A stretch of DNA of 64,000 nt from JARRPM01 sp963765545 (GTDB lineage: Bacteria > Pseudomonadota > Gammaproteobacteria > Pseudomonadales > Halieaceae): assembly GCA_963765545.1 (NCBI GenBank), contig CAVXWW010000004.1, forward strand, positions 1,922,001-1,986,000. The letters run 5' to 3'. Position 1 is the first letter of the stretch. Every line of letters begins with the position of its first letter. The notes under the pieces are model-generated. The model saw nothing but the letters and a program-made list of their open reading frames with translations. It did not search any database and was not told where the DNA came from. This document shows positions 44,167 through 52,865 of this stretch, in pieces. The position numbers and the translations under genes are program-made.

Positions 44167-45535
44167 GTTGGTCACCCTTCCCGTCCTGAGGCATGGAATG
44201 CTCATGCATGGAGTGATCATGCATGGAATGGTCAGCATGCCCGGGTAGCTCAGCGGCAGCGTCTTCCCCGTCAGATGATTGCTCCCCGGGCGCTGGCGAG
44301 TCCTCCGCCTCCATCCGCATCAGGTCGGCTCGCTTGCTGGACTCGGAATCCAGCAGGAACTGCGCCGACACCACCACGGTGTCGCCCGCCTCCAGCCCGC
44401 CCCGGATTTCAACATCGCGCTCCCCCACCCGGCCCAGCTCCACAATTATCGACTGGAAGCGACCCTCGCCCAGGGCCAGCACCACCCTGGCCTGGCTGCC
44501 GGTGCGAATTACCGCTTCACGGGGAACGACCAGTGCCTCCTCCAGCGGGTCGGCCAGGATCTCGACCTGGGCAAACATATTGGGCTTTAGGATTCGGTCC
44601 TCGTTCGCAAAGCGCAATCTCACCCGCAGCGTACGGTTCTTGTCATCCAGTGAGGGGTAGACGTAGTCGACTCTCCCCTGCCACTGCCGGCCCGGCAGAT
44701 AATCCAGGGTCATGGTGACCGGCAGCCCCACCTTGACCAGCGGCGCCTGCCGCTCGAATACCTCCGCCTCCACCCAGACATCCTCGAGCACACCGATAGA
44801 CATCAGGGTGGTGCCAGGCATGACAAAAAAGCCTTCCCGGATATTCAGGTTGTCCACCACACCGCTCTGGGGGGCATAAAAGGTCACGGTCTGGCCAACG
44901 GTCCGCTCACGACGCAACCGGGCGATAATGTCCGGGGATAACTGCAGGGCCAACAAACGATCTTTGGCGGCCTCAACCAGGCGCGGGTTATCCCGCTTCA
45001 AGGCCAGGAGATATTCCTCCTGGGCGTTGACCAGTTGCGGCGAATAGAGCTCGTACAGCGGCTGTCCCGCTACCACCGGGTCGCCGGAGGCCTTCACATA
45101 AAGTTTCTCTACCCAGCCCTCTACCCGCGGGTGGATATGCACGCGCCGGTCCTCGTCATACTGCACATAACCCACGGTTCGTATTTCTGTGGGAAGTGCG
45201 GCAAAACCGGCAGCCGCAGTGCGAACGCCCAGGTTATTGACCACTTCCGGCGCTATCCGGATAGTCCCCGGGTCAACCCCGCCGGCGGCGTCCTCGTAGA
45301 CCGGCACCAGGTCCATTCCCATGGGCGATTTACCCGGGCCATCACGTCGGTAAGTCGGATCCATAGGCGCTACCCAATACAGCGGCTGACGGCTGCCGCT
45401 GTCGTTGCGGGCAAACTCACCAACACCCCCCTTACCCGGTGCACCCCCACCCGGACTTAATAGCAAGTAACTAGCAGCCGCCCCGCCAAGCGCGGCAAAC
45501 AGGGCTATAAGAGTTGATCTACCGGCTGCATTCAT
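44159..45535 (-). CDS. CusB-type periplasmic adaptor with metal-binding ends
   Basis: The 458-aa membrane-fusion protein has an N-terminal anchor and then a heavy-metal-binding domain (YWVAPMDPTYRRDGPGKSPM). The usual hairpin/lipoyl/beta-barrel regions follow (VRTAAAGFAALPTEIRTVGYV, FYAPQSGVVDNLNIREGFFV). The last 30 residues are a Met/His tail with three repeats of HSM-type (DHSMHDHSMHEHSM). Both ends suit Cu(I)/Ag(I) capture. It starts within 4 bp of the outer-membrane gene stop. Confidence 0.92.
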   Translation of the reverse strand: MNAAGRSTLIALFAALGGAAASYLLLSPGGGAPGKGGVGEFARNDSGSRQPLYWVAPMDPTYRRDGPGKSPMGMDLVPVYEDAAGGVDPGTIRIAPEVVNNLGVRTAAAGFAALPTEIRTVGYVQYDEDRRVHIHPRVEGWVEKLYVKASGDPVVAGQPLYELYSPQLVNAQEEYLLALKRDNPRLVEAAKDRLLALQLSPDIIARLRRERTVGQTVTFYAPQSGVVDNLNIREGFFVMPGTTLMSIGVLEDVWVEAEVFERQAPLVKVGLPVTMTLDYLPGRQWQGRVDYVYPSLDDKNRTLRVRLRFANEDRILKPNMFAQVEILADPLEEALVVPREAVIRTGSQARVVLALGEGRFQSIIVELGRVGERDVEIRGGLEAGDTVVVSAQFLLDSESSKRADLMRMEAEDSPAPGEQSSDGEDAAAELPGHADHSMHDHSMHEHSMPQDGKGDQHD

Positions 45536-46914
45536 GACGGTTCTCCAGCAGCAGGGCTGCGGACAAAAAAGTAATTCAGCTGGGTAATGGTCTGCAGCCG
45601 CGCAATGTCGATATCCAGCGCCTCGATGCGAGCGTTGAGCTCGGCGATACGCGCCCGCACCACCTCGGCGAAGTCGCCGTCATCGCGGGTGTACGCTGAC
45701 AGGGATGCCTCCGCCTGTTCATGCATTTCCGGCAGCAGGCGCTCCCGGTATAACTGCCGGCGCTGGTCCAGCCGCTGCAAACGGGCGTGTTGCGTTTCAA
45801 AACTGGCCACCATGCTGCGCAGCGCCAGCATTTTGTCCGTTCGCATGGCCTCACTGTCGGCGATGGCGGACTGCAACTGCTGGTCCTGCCGACGCGAGGT
45901 AAACAGCGGCAGGTCAAAAGCCAGTCCCACCGAGAAAAAGTCTGGCCGTTGCTGCCCCATGGGGCCGTCCTCGCGGTAGCCATAACTGGCATTGACCTTC
46001 CACTCCGGCCGATATTTCTGGCGCGCCAGGTCAATGTCCACCCGGCTGGCATCAATACGGCTATCCAGGCTCTTCAGGGCCGGATGCTCAGCCAGCAGCG
46101 CGGCAATCTGCGCTGGCGCGGCAGTGCCGCTCTGGAACAGGTCCGCGTTCTGCAGGCGAATCTCAGGCAGTTGCCGGGTGAGGGCTGGCGCAGCATAGGA
46201 AGCGGGTAGCCAGGCATTTTCTCCGGCCGCGACCCCCTGCGGTCCCGGGCGCAGCCATTGCCCAAGCTTCGTGCGGGACGTTTCCAACCGTTCATGCAGC
46301 ACGCTCAAACGGTCTTCCAGCCGGGTCAGCTCCAGTTGGGCCCGCACCAGGTCCTGTTGCCGGGTGCGGCCTACGGCACTGGCGTAGCTTGACTGCGCCA
46401 CATCCACCAGCTGCTCGAACAGCTCCCGATCAGCCTCGATCAGGCGCACACTTTCCCTGGCGCCCCAGGCGTCCAGCCAGACATTGGCAACCGTTACCGC
46501 CAACCGCGCCTTGCGCTCACCGCGCTGGAAGGGGAACTGCTCACCGAGCAGGCCCAGGCGCCGCTCACTCAGGGCGCGGCTGTCACCCCGCGGAAAGGTC
46601 TGCACCACTCCCACCTTGAACTGGGTCATGGCTTCCTGATCGAAGTCGAAGGTATCGGTGGGCAGGTTGGCGAAACCCAGGTCCAGCATCGGGTCGGGCA
46701 GGCTACCGGCTGCTATGGCCCGGGCTTCCACGGACTGCTGCCGGAATTCACTGCCCTGCAGCCAGGGATCGTTGCGCTGTGCGGTCGCAATGGCTTCCGC
46801 CAGCGTCAGCTGGGCGCTGGCAGCGGTGCTGTAGCACTGGGCCAAAGCCAGCAGCAGCATACTGCCGACCCTGACAGGCAATGGCATACGCGACCGGGTA
46901 TGGGTTCCGTTCAT
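45532..46914 (-). CDS. CusC-type TolC-family outer-membrane efflux protein
   Basis: The 460-aa protein has a signal peptide ending near ASAQL and two long coiled-coil TolC repeats. It completes the RND metal exporter with the downstream adaptor and pump. No acylation cysteine follows the signal peptide, unlike E. coli CusC. The stop overlaps the adaptor start. Confidence 0.88.
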   Translation of the reverse strand: MNGTHTRSRMPLPVRVGSMLLLALAQCYSTAASAQLTLAEAIATAQRNDPWLQGSEFRQQSVEARAIAAGSLPDPMLDLGFANLPTDTFDFDQEAMTQFKVGVVQTFPRGDSRALSERRLGLLGEQFPFQRGERKARLAVTVANVWLDAWGARESVRLIEADRELFEQLVDVAQSSYASAVGRTRQQDLVRAQLELTRLEDRLSVLHERLETSRTKLGQWLRPGPQGVAAGENAWLPASYAAPALTRQLPEIRLQNADLFQSGTAAPAQIAALLAEHPALKSLDSRIDASRVDIDLARQKYRPEWKVNASYGYREDGPMGQQRPDFFSVGLAFDLPLFTSRRQDQQLQSAIADSEAMRTDKMLALRSMVASFETQHARLQRLDQRRQLYRERLLPEMHEQAEASLSAYTRDDGDFAEVVRARIAELNARIEALDIDIARLQTITQLNYFFVRSPAAGEPS

Positions 46915-47040
46915 GGTTCTCAGCCCTCTCTCAATGGGGTTGTCAGCGCAGCGTGTTGGTCGCGCGCCGGGAGAGGCTGTTACAGAAAACCTCCCGCTAT
47001 CAGCCCGAAAGCGGTAACTTCCGGGCGCACCTGTCCTGTG

Positions 47041-47388
47041 CTAGCGGGAAATGGGTGGGCGGTAGAGTGTGTCTATGGAGTGTAGTGGAGAGGATGTTTC
47101 GGCAGCCCCGTTATACAGCGCTGCAAAATGAGGGTTGCTGTGCGCGGGGGTCAGGGGCAGGGCTGGAGCGGATTGGCAGTGATTCATGCCACACAGGCCG
47201 CCATCACAACAGTCATCAGGCGAGGCATCTGCTTCGCCATCGGAAGCCATATCATGCCCCGCATGGGCCATATCCGCCATCTCACCGGCAGGCGCCATAT
47301 CAGCGCAGACGGGGGTGCCCATTGCATAGCCCTGGCCTGCGTAGGCCAGTACCAGCAACAGCAGCAAACATTTGCGCAATGTATTCAT
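47041..47388 (-). CDS. Small exported Met/His/Cys-rich protein of the metal efflux operon
   Basis: The 115-aa product starts at MNTLRKCLLLLLVLAYAG, a clear signal peptide ending near GYAMG; the ATG 30 bp upstream would hide it. The mature part is rich in Met, His, Asp and Cys (MADMAHAGHDMA, DDCCDGGLCGMNHC), typical of copper-scavenging periplasmic proteins of the CopL/DUF2946 kind. It lies 126 bp before the outer-membrane gene and probably leads the operon. The family name is tentative. Confidence 0.7.
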   Translation of the reverse strand: MNTLRKCLLLLLVLAYAGQGYAMGTPVCADMAPAGEMADMAHAGHDMASDGEADASPDDCCDGGLCGMNHCQSAPALPLTPAHSNPHFAALYNGAAETSSPLHSIDTLYRPPISR

Positions 47389-47434
47389 ACCTGACCAGTA
47401 TATGCCAGCAGCAGCCAATGCGGGAGCAAAAAGA

Positions 47435-48709
47435 CTAAAACCGAGCCAATCGCGGCTTGAGCAGTATAGGCCCCACCAGGGTGGTCAACAGCACCACCAG
47501 CACCAGGGCCGAGTACATATCCGCGTTGAACACGTGATTGCCGTAAGCAAAGGCCGCGAAGACCAGGCCCACCTCGCCCCGGGGGATCATGCCGTAGCCA
47601 ATGCCCAGCCGATCGTAACCGCGCCCGCGGACCGCGAAACCAGCGACTCCCTTGGAGAAAATAGCCAGCACAGTAAGAGTGACAATAATCAGGACGATAT
47701 GCGGGTTAAGCAGGGCCTGAAGATGCACCTGCGCACCTATGCCGACAAAGAAAATCGTGATCATGATATCGCTGATGGGTTTGACCAGTTCTTCCAGCGT
47801 GTGCTTCTGCAGTTCGTGGCCCACCCGAAAGTCCACGTCGTCCAGTATCAGGCCCGCCATGAAGGCACCGATGAGCGGTGCCAGCCCGGCAAAGTGTGCC
47901 AGCTGCGCGAAGCCCAGCGCCAGGCAAAGGGCAAAACCGGTCCAGACACTGGAGTGCTTGTTGAGGGAAATAATATGGACAACACCGGGCATGAGTTTCT
48001 GCCCGATGAGCAGGGCGCCACCAAAGAACAGCAGCGCTTTGGCCACGATCCATAACAGGTCAGGGGCAGACACTTCGCCAGTAACCACGACACTGGCCAA
48101 TACCGCCAACAACAGAATGCCCAGCACGTCGTCGATCACCGCGGCGCCCAGGATCACCCGGGACGTCCGCGTATTGACCAGGCCATTATCACCCAGCAGC
48201 TTGGCGGTAATGCCCACAGAGGTCGCCGCCAGCATGGCGCCGACAAACCAGCCCTGCAGACCCATGCCATAGCCCAGCACTGCGCCACCGGCCAGTCCCA
48301 GCAGCACCGGCAGGACAACGCCGGTGGCCGCCACCGCAAGCGCGTTGCGACCGACCCGCAGCAGGCCGCGCATATCCGACTCCAGGCCCACCAGAAAAAG
48401 CAGCAATACCAGGGCCAACTCGGAGGAATACACCATGAACTCACTGCTGCGCAGCAACTCGCTCAGGTCGAAATTGATACCCACCAGGGCCAGGTTGCCG
48501 AGCATGATACCCGCGTAAATCTCCCCCAGGATCTCGGCCATTCCCATCCGCTCAAACAAAAAGCCGCAAAGATCCGCCAGGGTAATCATCAGGATCAACA
48601 GCAGGCTGGTACGGGTAAAGGTCTCGCTGACACCATTGGCCATGGCAAGCCCCGGCACCAGAAGCGCCGCCAGCAACAGCCATGCAATTCGTTTCGGCCT
48701 GCTCACCAC
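47435..48709 (-). CDS. CPA2-family cation:proton antiporter
   Basis: About 424 aa from one of two adjacent GTG codons (48709 or 48706) after AGGGA; the extra upstream residues look non-coding. A signal-like first helix is followed by about 12 helices. The DD motif AAVIDDVLGILLL marks the electrogenic CPA2 type, and FLVGLESDMRGLLRVGR is also typical. There is no C-terminal RCK or TrkA domain, which makes it NapA-like rather than KefB-like. The exchanged ion is not certain. Confidence 0.85.
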   Translation of the reverse strand: MVSRPKRIAWLLLAALLVPGLAMANGVSETFTRTSLLLILMITLADLCGFLFERMGMAEILGEIYAGIMLGNLALVGINFDLSELLRSSEFMVYSSELALVLLLFLVGLESDMRGLLRVGRNALAVAATGVVLPVLLGLAGGAVLGYGMGLQGWFVGAMLAATSVGITAKLLGDNGLVNTRTSRVILGAAVIDDVLGILLLAVLASVVVTGEVSAPDLLWIVAKALLFFGGALLIGQKLMPGVVHIISLNKHSSVWTGFALCLALGFAQLAHFAGLAPLIGAFMAGLILDDVDFRVGHELQKHTLEELVKPISDIMITIFFVGIGAQVHLQALLNPHIVLIIVTLTVLAIFSKGVAGFAVRGRGYDRLGIGYGMIPRGEVGLVFAAFAYGNHVFNADMYSALVLVVLLTTLVGPILLKPRLARF

Positions 48710-48859
48710 AAAAGTCCCTGTTATCTGGACAACGCTGCGCCAGTGCCTTTGTCTACAGTGCACTTCCACGCCTGGCGGTCCGGGTTCGGCGTCCAGCCTA
48801 TCCGGTCACGCAGCGAGCATTATTGATCCAGGACAAGCAGTCGCCAATCACATCGATCG

Positions 48860-51406
48860 CTAGATCCAGATCATGAAGCCCAGTTCGAAGGGGTGACTGA
48901 GCGCATCATTGAAGGGGTACATGCGCAATTTGTAGTACTGGAGTCCGGCGATCTCAGGCACCACTTCGGCACTGAAATCCGTATAGTGCTCGTCAACGCC
49001 GGTCGCCTCCAGCTCGACCTTCTGGGATACCACGAACTCACCCTCCGCGTTGTCGCTGCCCAGCAGGCACTCCAACCGGACATCCCCGGCTTGTAACCCG
49101 TTCAGCTCGGCCTGTACCTGCAGGCAAATCTTGTCGTCGTGATACAGGTGGGCCGGGGGCTGCAGCATCAGCTGCATGCTCACGCCGGGCCAGGCGGAGC
49201 GCACCCGGTGCTTCCAGTCGGCCAGAGCGCGGGCGACCTCAGCCCCGTTTGCCGCCAGCTTGAGCTGCTGCTCACGCGCAGGCCAGTACAATTTCGTCAC
49301 GTAGTCCCGCAGCATACGCTGCGAATTGAATCGGGGGATGGTGGATTTCATAGAGGCCTTGGACAGCGAAACCCAGTCCTCCGAATAACCGCCGCCATCC
49401 CGGCGGAAATAGGTAGGCAGCAGCTCGTGTTCGATAATATCCAGCAGGTCGTTGGCCTCTTCCCGGTTGCGCTGGTCGTGATCAAAACGCGTATCGCGGG
49501 GAGTAATGCCCCAGCCGTTGTGGCCGTTGTAACCTTCACCCCACCAGCCGTCCAGTACGCTGAGATTTACCGCTCCGTTGAGACCGGCCTTCTGGCCCGA
49601 GGTGCCGCTGGCCTCGAGGGGATATTCCGGCGTATTCAGCCAGACGTCGACCCCGGAAACCATCAGCCGCGCCAGGGCCATGTCGTAACCCTCCAGCAGC
49701 AATATTTTGCCAATGAATTCCTGCCGCATGGAAAACTCGTGGATCATCTTGATCAATTGTTGGCCGGGCTCATCGCGAGGATGGGCCTTACCGGCAAACA
49801 CAATCACCACCGGGCGGTCGCTGTCTGCCAGCATGCGAGCAAGACGTGGTGGGTCGGCAAACAGCATTAGGGCCCGCTTGTAGGTGGCGAATCGGCGCGC
49901 GAATCCCATCACGAGCACATCTTCATGAGTGCCATCCACATGGCGCACCATACGATGTATCACCGCGTCGCTGGTACCGTTGCGACGCTGCTGCGCTACC
50001 ACGCCCTCGTGCACGTTCTCCAGCAGCTGCTGTTTAAGCGCTTTGTGAATACTCCAGTAATGATAATCCGGTATCTCCTCAAGGCGTTCCCAGTAGTCCT
50101 CGTTGAGCAGCTCATTGCGCCAGTCGTCAAAGCGCAGGTCGAACAGGCTAACCCATTCCCGGGCCAGAAAAGTCTGCAGGTGAACGCCATTGGTAATATG
50201 GGTGATGGGGTTTTCCCGAAAAGGGATTTGCGGCCACAGATCCGCTTCCATTTCCGACGCCACCAGCCCGTGGATACGGCTGACGCCGTTGTGAAAGCGT
50301 GTGCAGCGCAGCGCCAGGCAGGTCATATTGAAACCGCCGCCCGAATTGAGGCCCAGGCGGTAGATCTGTTCGAAGTCCAGGCCCAGATCCCTGACTGCAG
50401 GACCCAGGTAGCTCTCCACCAGATGCCGATCAAAAATGTCGTGTCCGGCCGGCACCGGCGTATGGGTGGTAAAGACGGTGCCAGCAGCGACCAGTTCCAT
50501 GGCGCTGTAGACATCCATACCATCACCCATGCGCATGGCGCAGCGCTCCAGCAACTGAAAGGCGGCATGGCCCTCATTGATATGCCAGACCGTCGGGCGC
50601 AACCCCAGCGCCCGCAGTGCGCGCACCCCGCCCACTCCCAGCACCAGTTCCTGCTGCAGGCGCATTTCGCGATCGCCGCCATAAAGCTGATGGGTAATCG
50701 CGCGGTCCTCCGGCGTGTTCTCGGCCAGGTTGGTATCGAGCAGGTAAAGCGTGATATGACCAGCCTGGGCTGTCCACACCCGAACCTTGAGGATGCGCCC
50801 GGGAAACTCCATATCGAGCGTCAGGTGCTGGCCGGTTTCGGTCAGCGTGGGCACCACGGGCAGGTCGTGGGGATGGGACCGGGTATGACTTACCTGCTGT
50901 TGGCCATGGCCATCGATGGTCTGGGTAAAGTAACCCATCTGGTAAAGCAGGCCGATGGCAACAAAGGGCAGACCAACATCGCTGGCGGCCTTGCAGTGGT
51001 CCCCCGCCAATATGCCAAGGCCACCGGAATAGATCGGAAAGCTCTCGTGAAAACCAAACTCCAGGCAGAAGTAGGCAATCAGGTCCTTCTGTGGGTCGAA
51101 CAGGGCGGTAAGTTCAGGCCGGCCCCTGTGTTCGCGGTAGGCATCATAGGCTGAAGTCACCCGCCGATACTCTTCCATATAGGCGCGATCGTTCAGCGCC
51201 TCGTCGATGCGCCGCTGCGAAACCCTGCGCAGGAATGCCTTGGGGTTGTGGTCACAACTATCCCACAGACGCCGGTCGAGGCGGTGAAACAACGAGCGGA
51301 TGGATCTGTCCCAACTGTACATCAGGTCATTGGCCATCTCCTGCAGGCGCGCAAGTTCTGCGGGGATACGGGGCTGGATTTCAAGGGGGAACTGAGAGCC
51401 GGGCAT
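48860..51406 (-). CDS. glgP: Alpha-glucan (glycogen/maltodextrin) phosphorylase
   Basis: The 848-aa enzyme belongs to the alpha-glucan phosphorylase branch with the extra N-terminal DUF3417-like region (LQEMANDLMYSWDRSIRSLFHRLD). It then shows GGLGILAGDHCKAASDVGLP, GYFTQ, HINEGHAAF and the PLP/substrate segment PLEASGTSGQKAGLNGAVN. It releases glucose-1-phosphate from glycogen. It is the third gene of the leftward glgB-glgA-glgP set, with 7 bp to glgA. Confidence 0.93.
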   Translation of the reverse strand: MPGSQFPLEIQPRIPAELARLQEMANDLMYSWDRSIRSLFHRLDRRLWDSCDHNPKAFLRRVSQRRIDEALNDRAYMEEYRRVTSAYDAYREHRGRPELTALFDPQKDLIAYFCLEFGFHESFPIYSGGLGILAGDHCKAASDVGLPFVAIGLLYQMGYFTQTIDGHGQQQVSHTRSHPHDLPVVPTLTETGQHLTLDMEFPGRILKVRVWTAQAGHITLYLLDTNLAENTPEDRAITHQLYGGDREMRLQQELVLGVGGVRALRALGLRPTVWHINEGHAAFQLLERCAMRMGDGMDVYSAMELVAAGTVFTTHTPVPAGHDIFDRHLVESYLGPAVRDLGLDFEQIYRLGLNSGGGFNMTCLALRCTRFHNGVSRIHGLVASEMEADLWPQIPFRENPITHITNGVHLQTFLAREWVSLFDLRFDDWRNELLNEDYWERLEEIPDYHYWSIHKALKQQLLENVHEGVVAQQRRNGTSDAVIHRMVRHVDGTHEDVLVMGFARRFATYKRALMLFADPPRLARMLADSDRPVVIVFAGKAHPRDEPGQQLIKMIHEFSMRQEFIGKILLLEGYDMALARLMVSGVDVWLNTPEYPLEASGTSGQKAGLNGAVNLSVLDGWWGEGYNGHNGWGITPRDTRFDHDQRNREEANDLLDIIEHELLPTYFRRDGGGYSEDWVSLSKASMKSTIPRFNSQRMLRDYVTKLYWPAREQQLKLAANGAEVARALADWKHRVRSAWPGVSMQLMLQPPAHLYHDDKICLQVQAELNGLQAGDVRLECLLGSDNAEGEFVVSQKVELEATGVDEHYTDFSAEVVPEIAGLQYYKLRMYPFNDALSHPFELGFMIWI

Positions 51407-51413
51407 AGCGTTT

Positions 51414-52865
51414 CTAACCTCCGGGTTCTATGGCAGCGTCATACAGCTGCCGGTAACGGTTGGCACTTTGTTGCCAGGAAAAATCCTGGTTCATGGCGTT
51501 GCGCTGCACCTGGGCCCAAATACTCCGGTCACCCCAGAGTGCGCAGGCGCGCTGCATCGTCGCCAGTAAATCGTTTGCATCCGGACGCCCGAAGACAAAA
51601 CCGGTGGCGCTGCCATCAGCCAGCGTTTCCCCGGTGCTGTCGACCACTGTATCGGCCAACCCCCCCACTGCCCGAACCAGCGGCAATGTACCGTAGCGCA
51701 GGCTGTAAAGCTGGTTGAGCCCACAGGGCTCAAACAGTGAGGGCATCAGGAAAATGTCCGAGCCGGCCTCGATCCGGTGCGCCAGTGATTCATCATAGGC
51801 CAAAACCAGGGCCATGGATTCCCGGTTCGCATCGGCAAAGGCCTGCAATTGTTGCTCATATTTTGGCTCACCCGTGCCCAACACCACAAACTGCACGGGA
51901 CAGGCCAGGATCTCACCCAGCACCGGCATGATAAGCTCCAGGCCCTTTTGCTCCACCAGGCGACCGACCAGACCCACCAGCGGTCGGTCATCGGTAGCGG
52001 CAAGTCCAAGATCAGCCTGCAAGGCTGCCTTGTTGTGAGCTTTGTCCGCCAGTGAATCCGCGGAATAGCACCGCTCCAGGTAGGGATCGGTAGCGGGGTT
52101 CCACACCCGACTGTCGATGCCGTTGAGAATACCCACCAGCCGCTCCCGACGCTGCTTCAGCAGGCCCTCAAGTCCCATACCCCCGGGCGACCCACAAATT
52201 TCATGGGCATAGGTCGGGCTCACCGTGGTGACGTAGTCAGCGTAAACCAGCCCGCCCTTGATAAAGCTGCAGTGCTCGTAAAACTCCAGCGCGCTGTCAT
52301 GCCAGAACTGCGCAGGCAGCCCCAGCCGGTCAAACGTCGGCCGATCGAACAGGCCCATATGGGCCAGGCTGTGAATAGTGAATACGGTGCGCGGTCGCTG
52401 TTCGCGCAGGTGGGTCAGGGCAATGGCAAGACCGGTATGCCAGTCATTGCAGTGCAGCACATCCGGATGCCAGTCCAACCCCGCCTCTGCAGTCGCGATA
52501 GCCGCGGCAACCTGGCTGAGCAGGGCAAAGCGATCGGCGTTGTCCGGCCAGGGCTCTCCATCGGGGTTGTGATAGGGATTGCCGGGGCGCTGGGAGAAAA
52601 GGGGATGCTCCAGCAGCCAGGTTTCCAATTCAGTGCCGGGCAGTTGCGTTGCCACTATACGCACGGTGGTGCCACCCACATCAAACTGCGCCACTTCCCT
52701 GGGCGGCTCTATGGATTCCAGCACATGCTGGTACCCGGGCAGCAGCAAGCGCACATCCATGCCCTGCTGGCGCAGCACTTCCGGCAAACTGCCGGCCACG
52801 TCCGCCAGTCCGCCGGTCTTGATCAAGGGGTAGGCCTCGCTGGCTACAAACAACAAGCGCTTCAT
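51414..52865 (-). CDS. glgA: Glycogen synthase (ADP-glucose, GT5)
   Basis: The 483-aa protein starts MKRLLFVASEAYPLIKTGGLADVAGSL, with the KTGGL ADP-glucose site at about residues 16-20. The C-terminal half shows PSLFEPCGLNQLYSLRYG, containing the retaining-glycosyltransferase Glu pair, and AVGGLADTVVD. It extends alpha-1,4-glucan from ADP-glucose made by GlgC. It directly abuts glgB, with stop and start adjacent. Confidence 0.95.
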   Translation of the reverse strand: MKRLLFVASEAYPLIKTGGLADVAGSLPEVLRQQGMDVRLLLPGYQHVLESIEPPREVAQFDVGGTTVRIVATQLPGTELETWLLEHPLFSQRPGNPYHNPDGEPWPDNADRFALLSQVAAAIATAEAGLDWHPDVLHCNDWHTGLAIALTHLREQRPRTVFTIHSLAHMGLFDRPTFDRLGLPAQFWHDSALEFYEHCSFIKGGLVYADYVTTVSPTYAHEICGSPGGMGLEGLLKQRRERLVGILNGIDSRVWNPATDPYLERCYSADSLADKAHNKAALQADLGLAATDDRPLVGLVGRLVEQKGLELIMPVLGEILACPVQFVVLGTGEPKYEQQLQAFADANRESMALVLAYDESLAHRIEAGSDIFLMPSLFEPCGLNQLYSLRYGTLPLVRAVGGLADTVVDSTGETLADGSATGFVFGRPDANDLLATMQRACALWGDRSIWAQVQRNAMNQDFSWQQSANRYRQLYDAAIEPGG

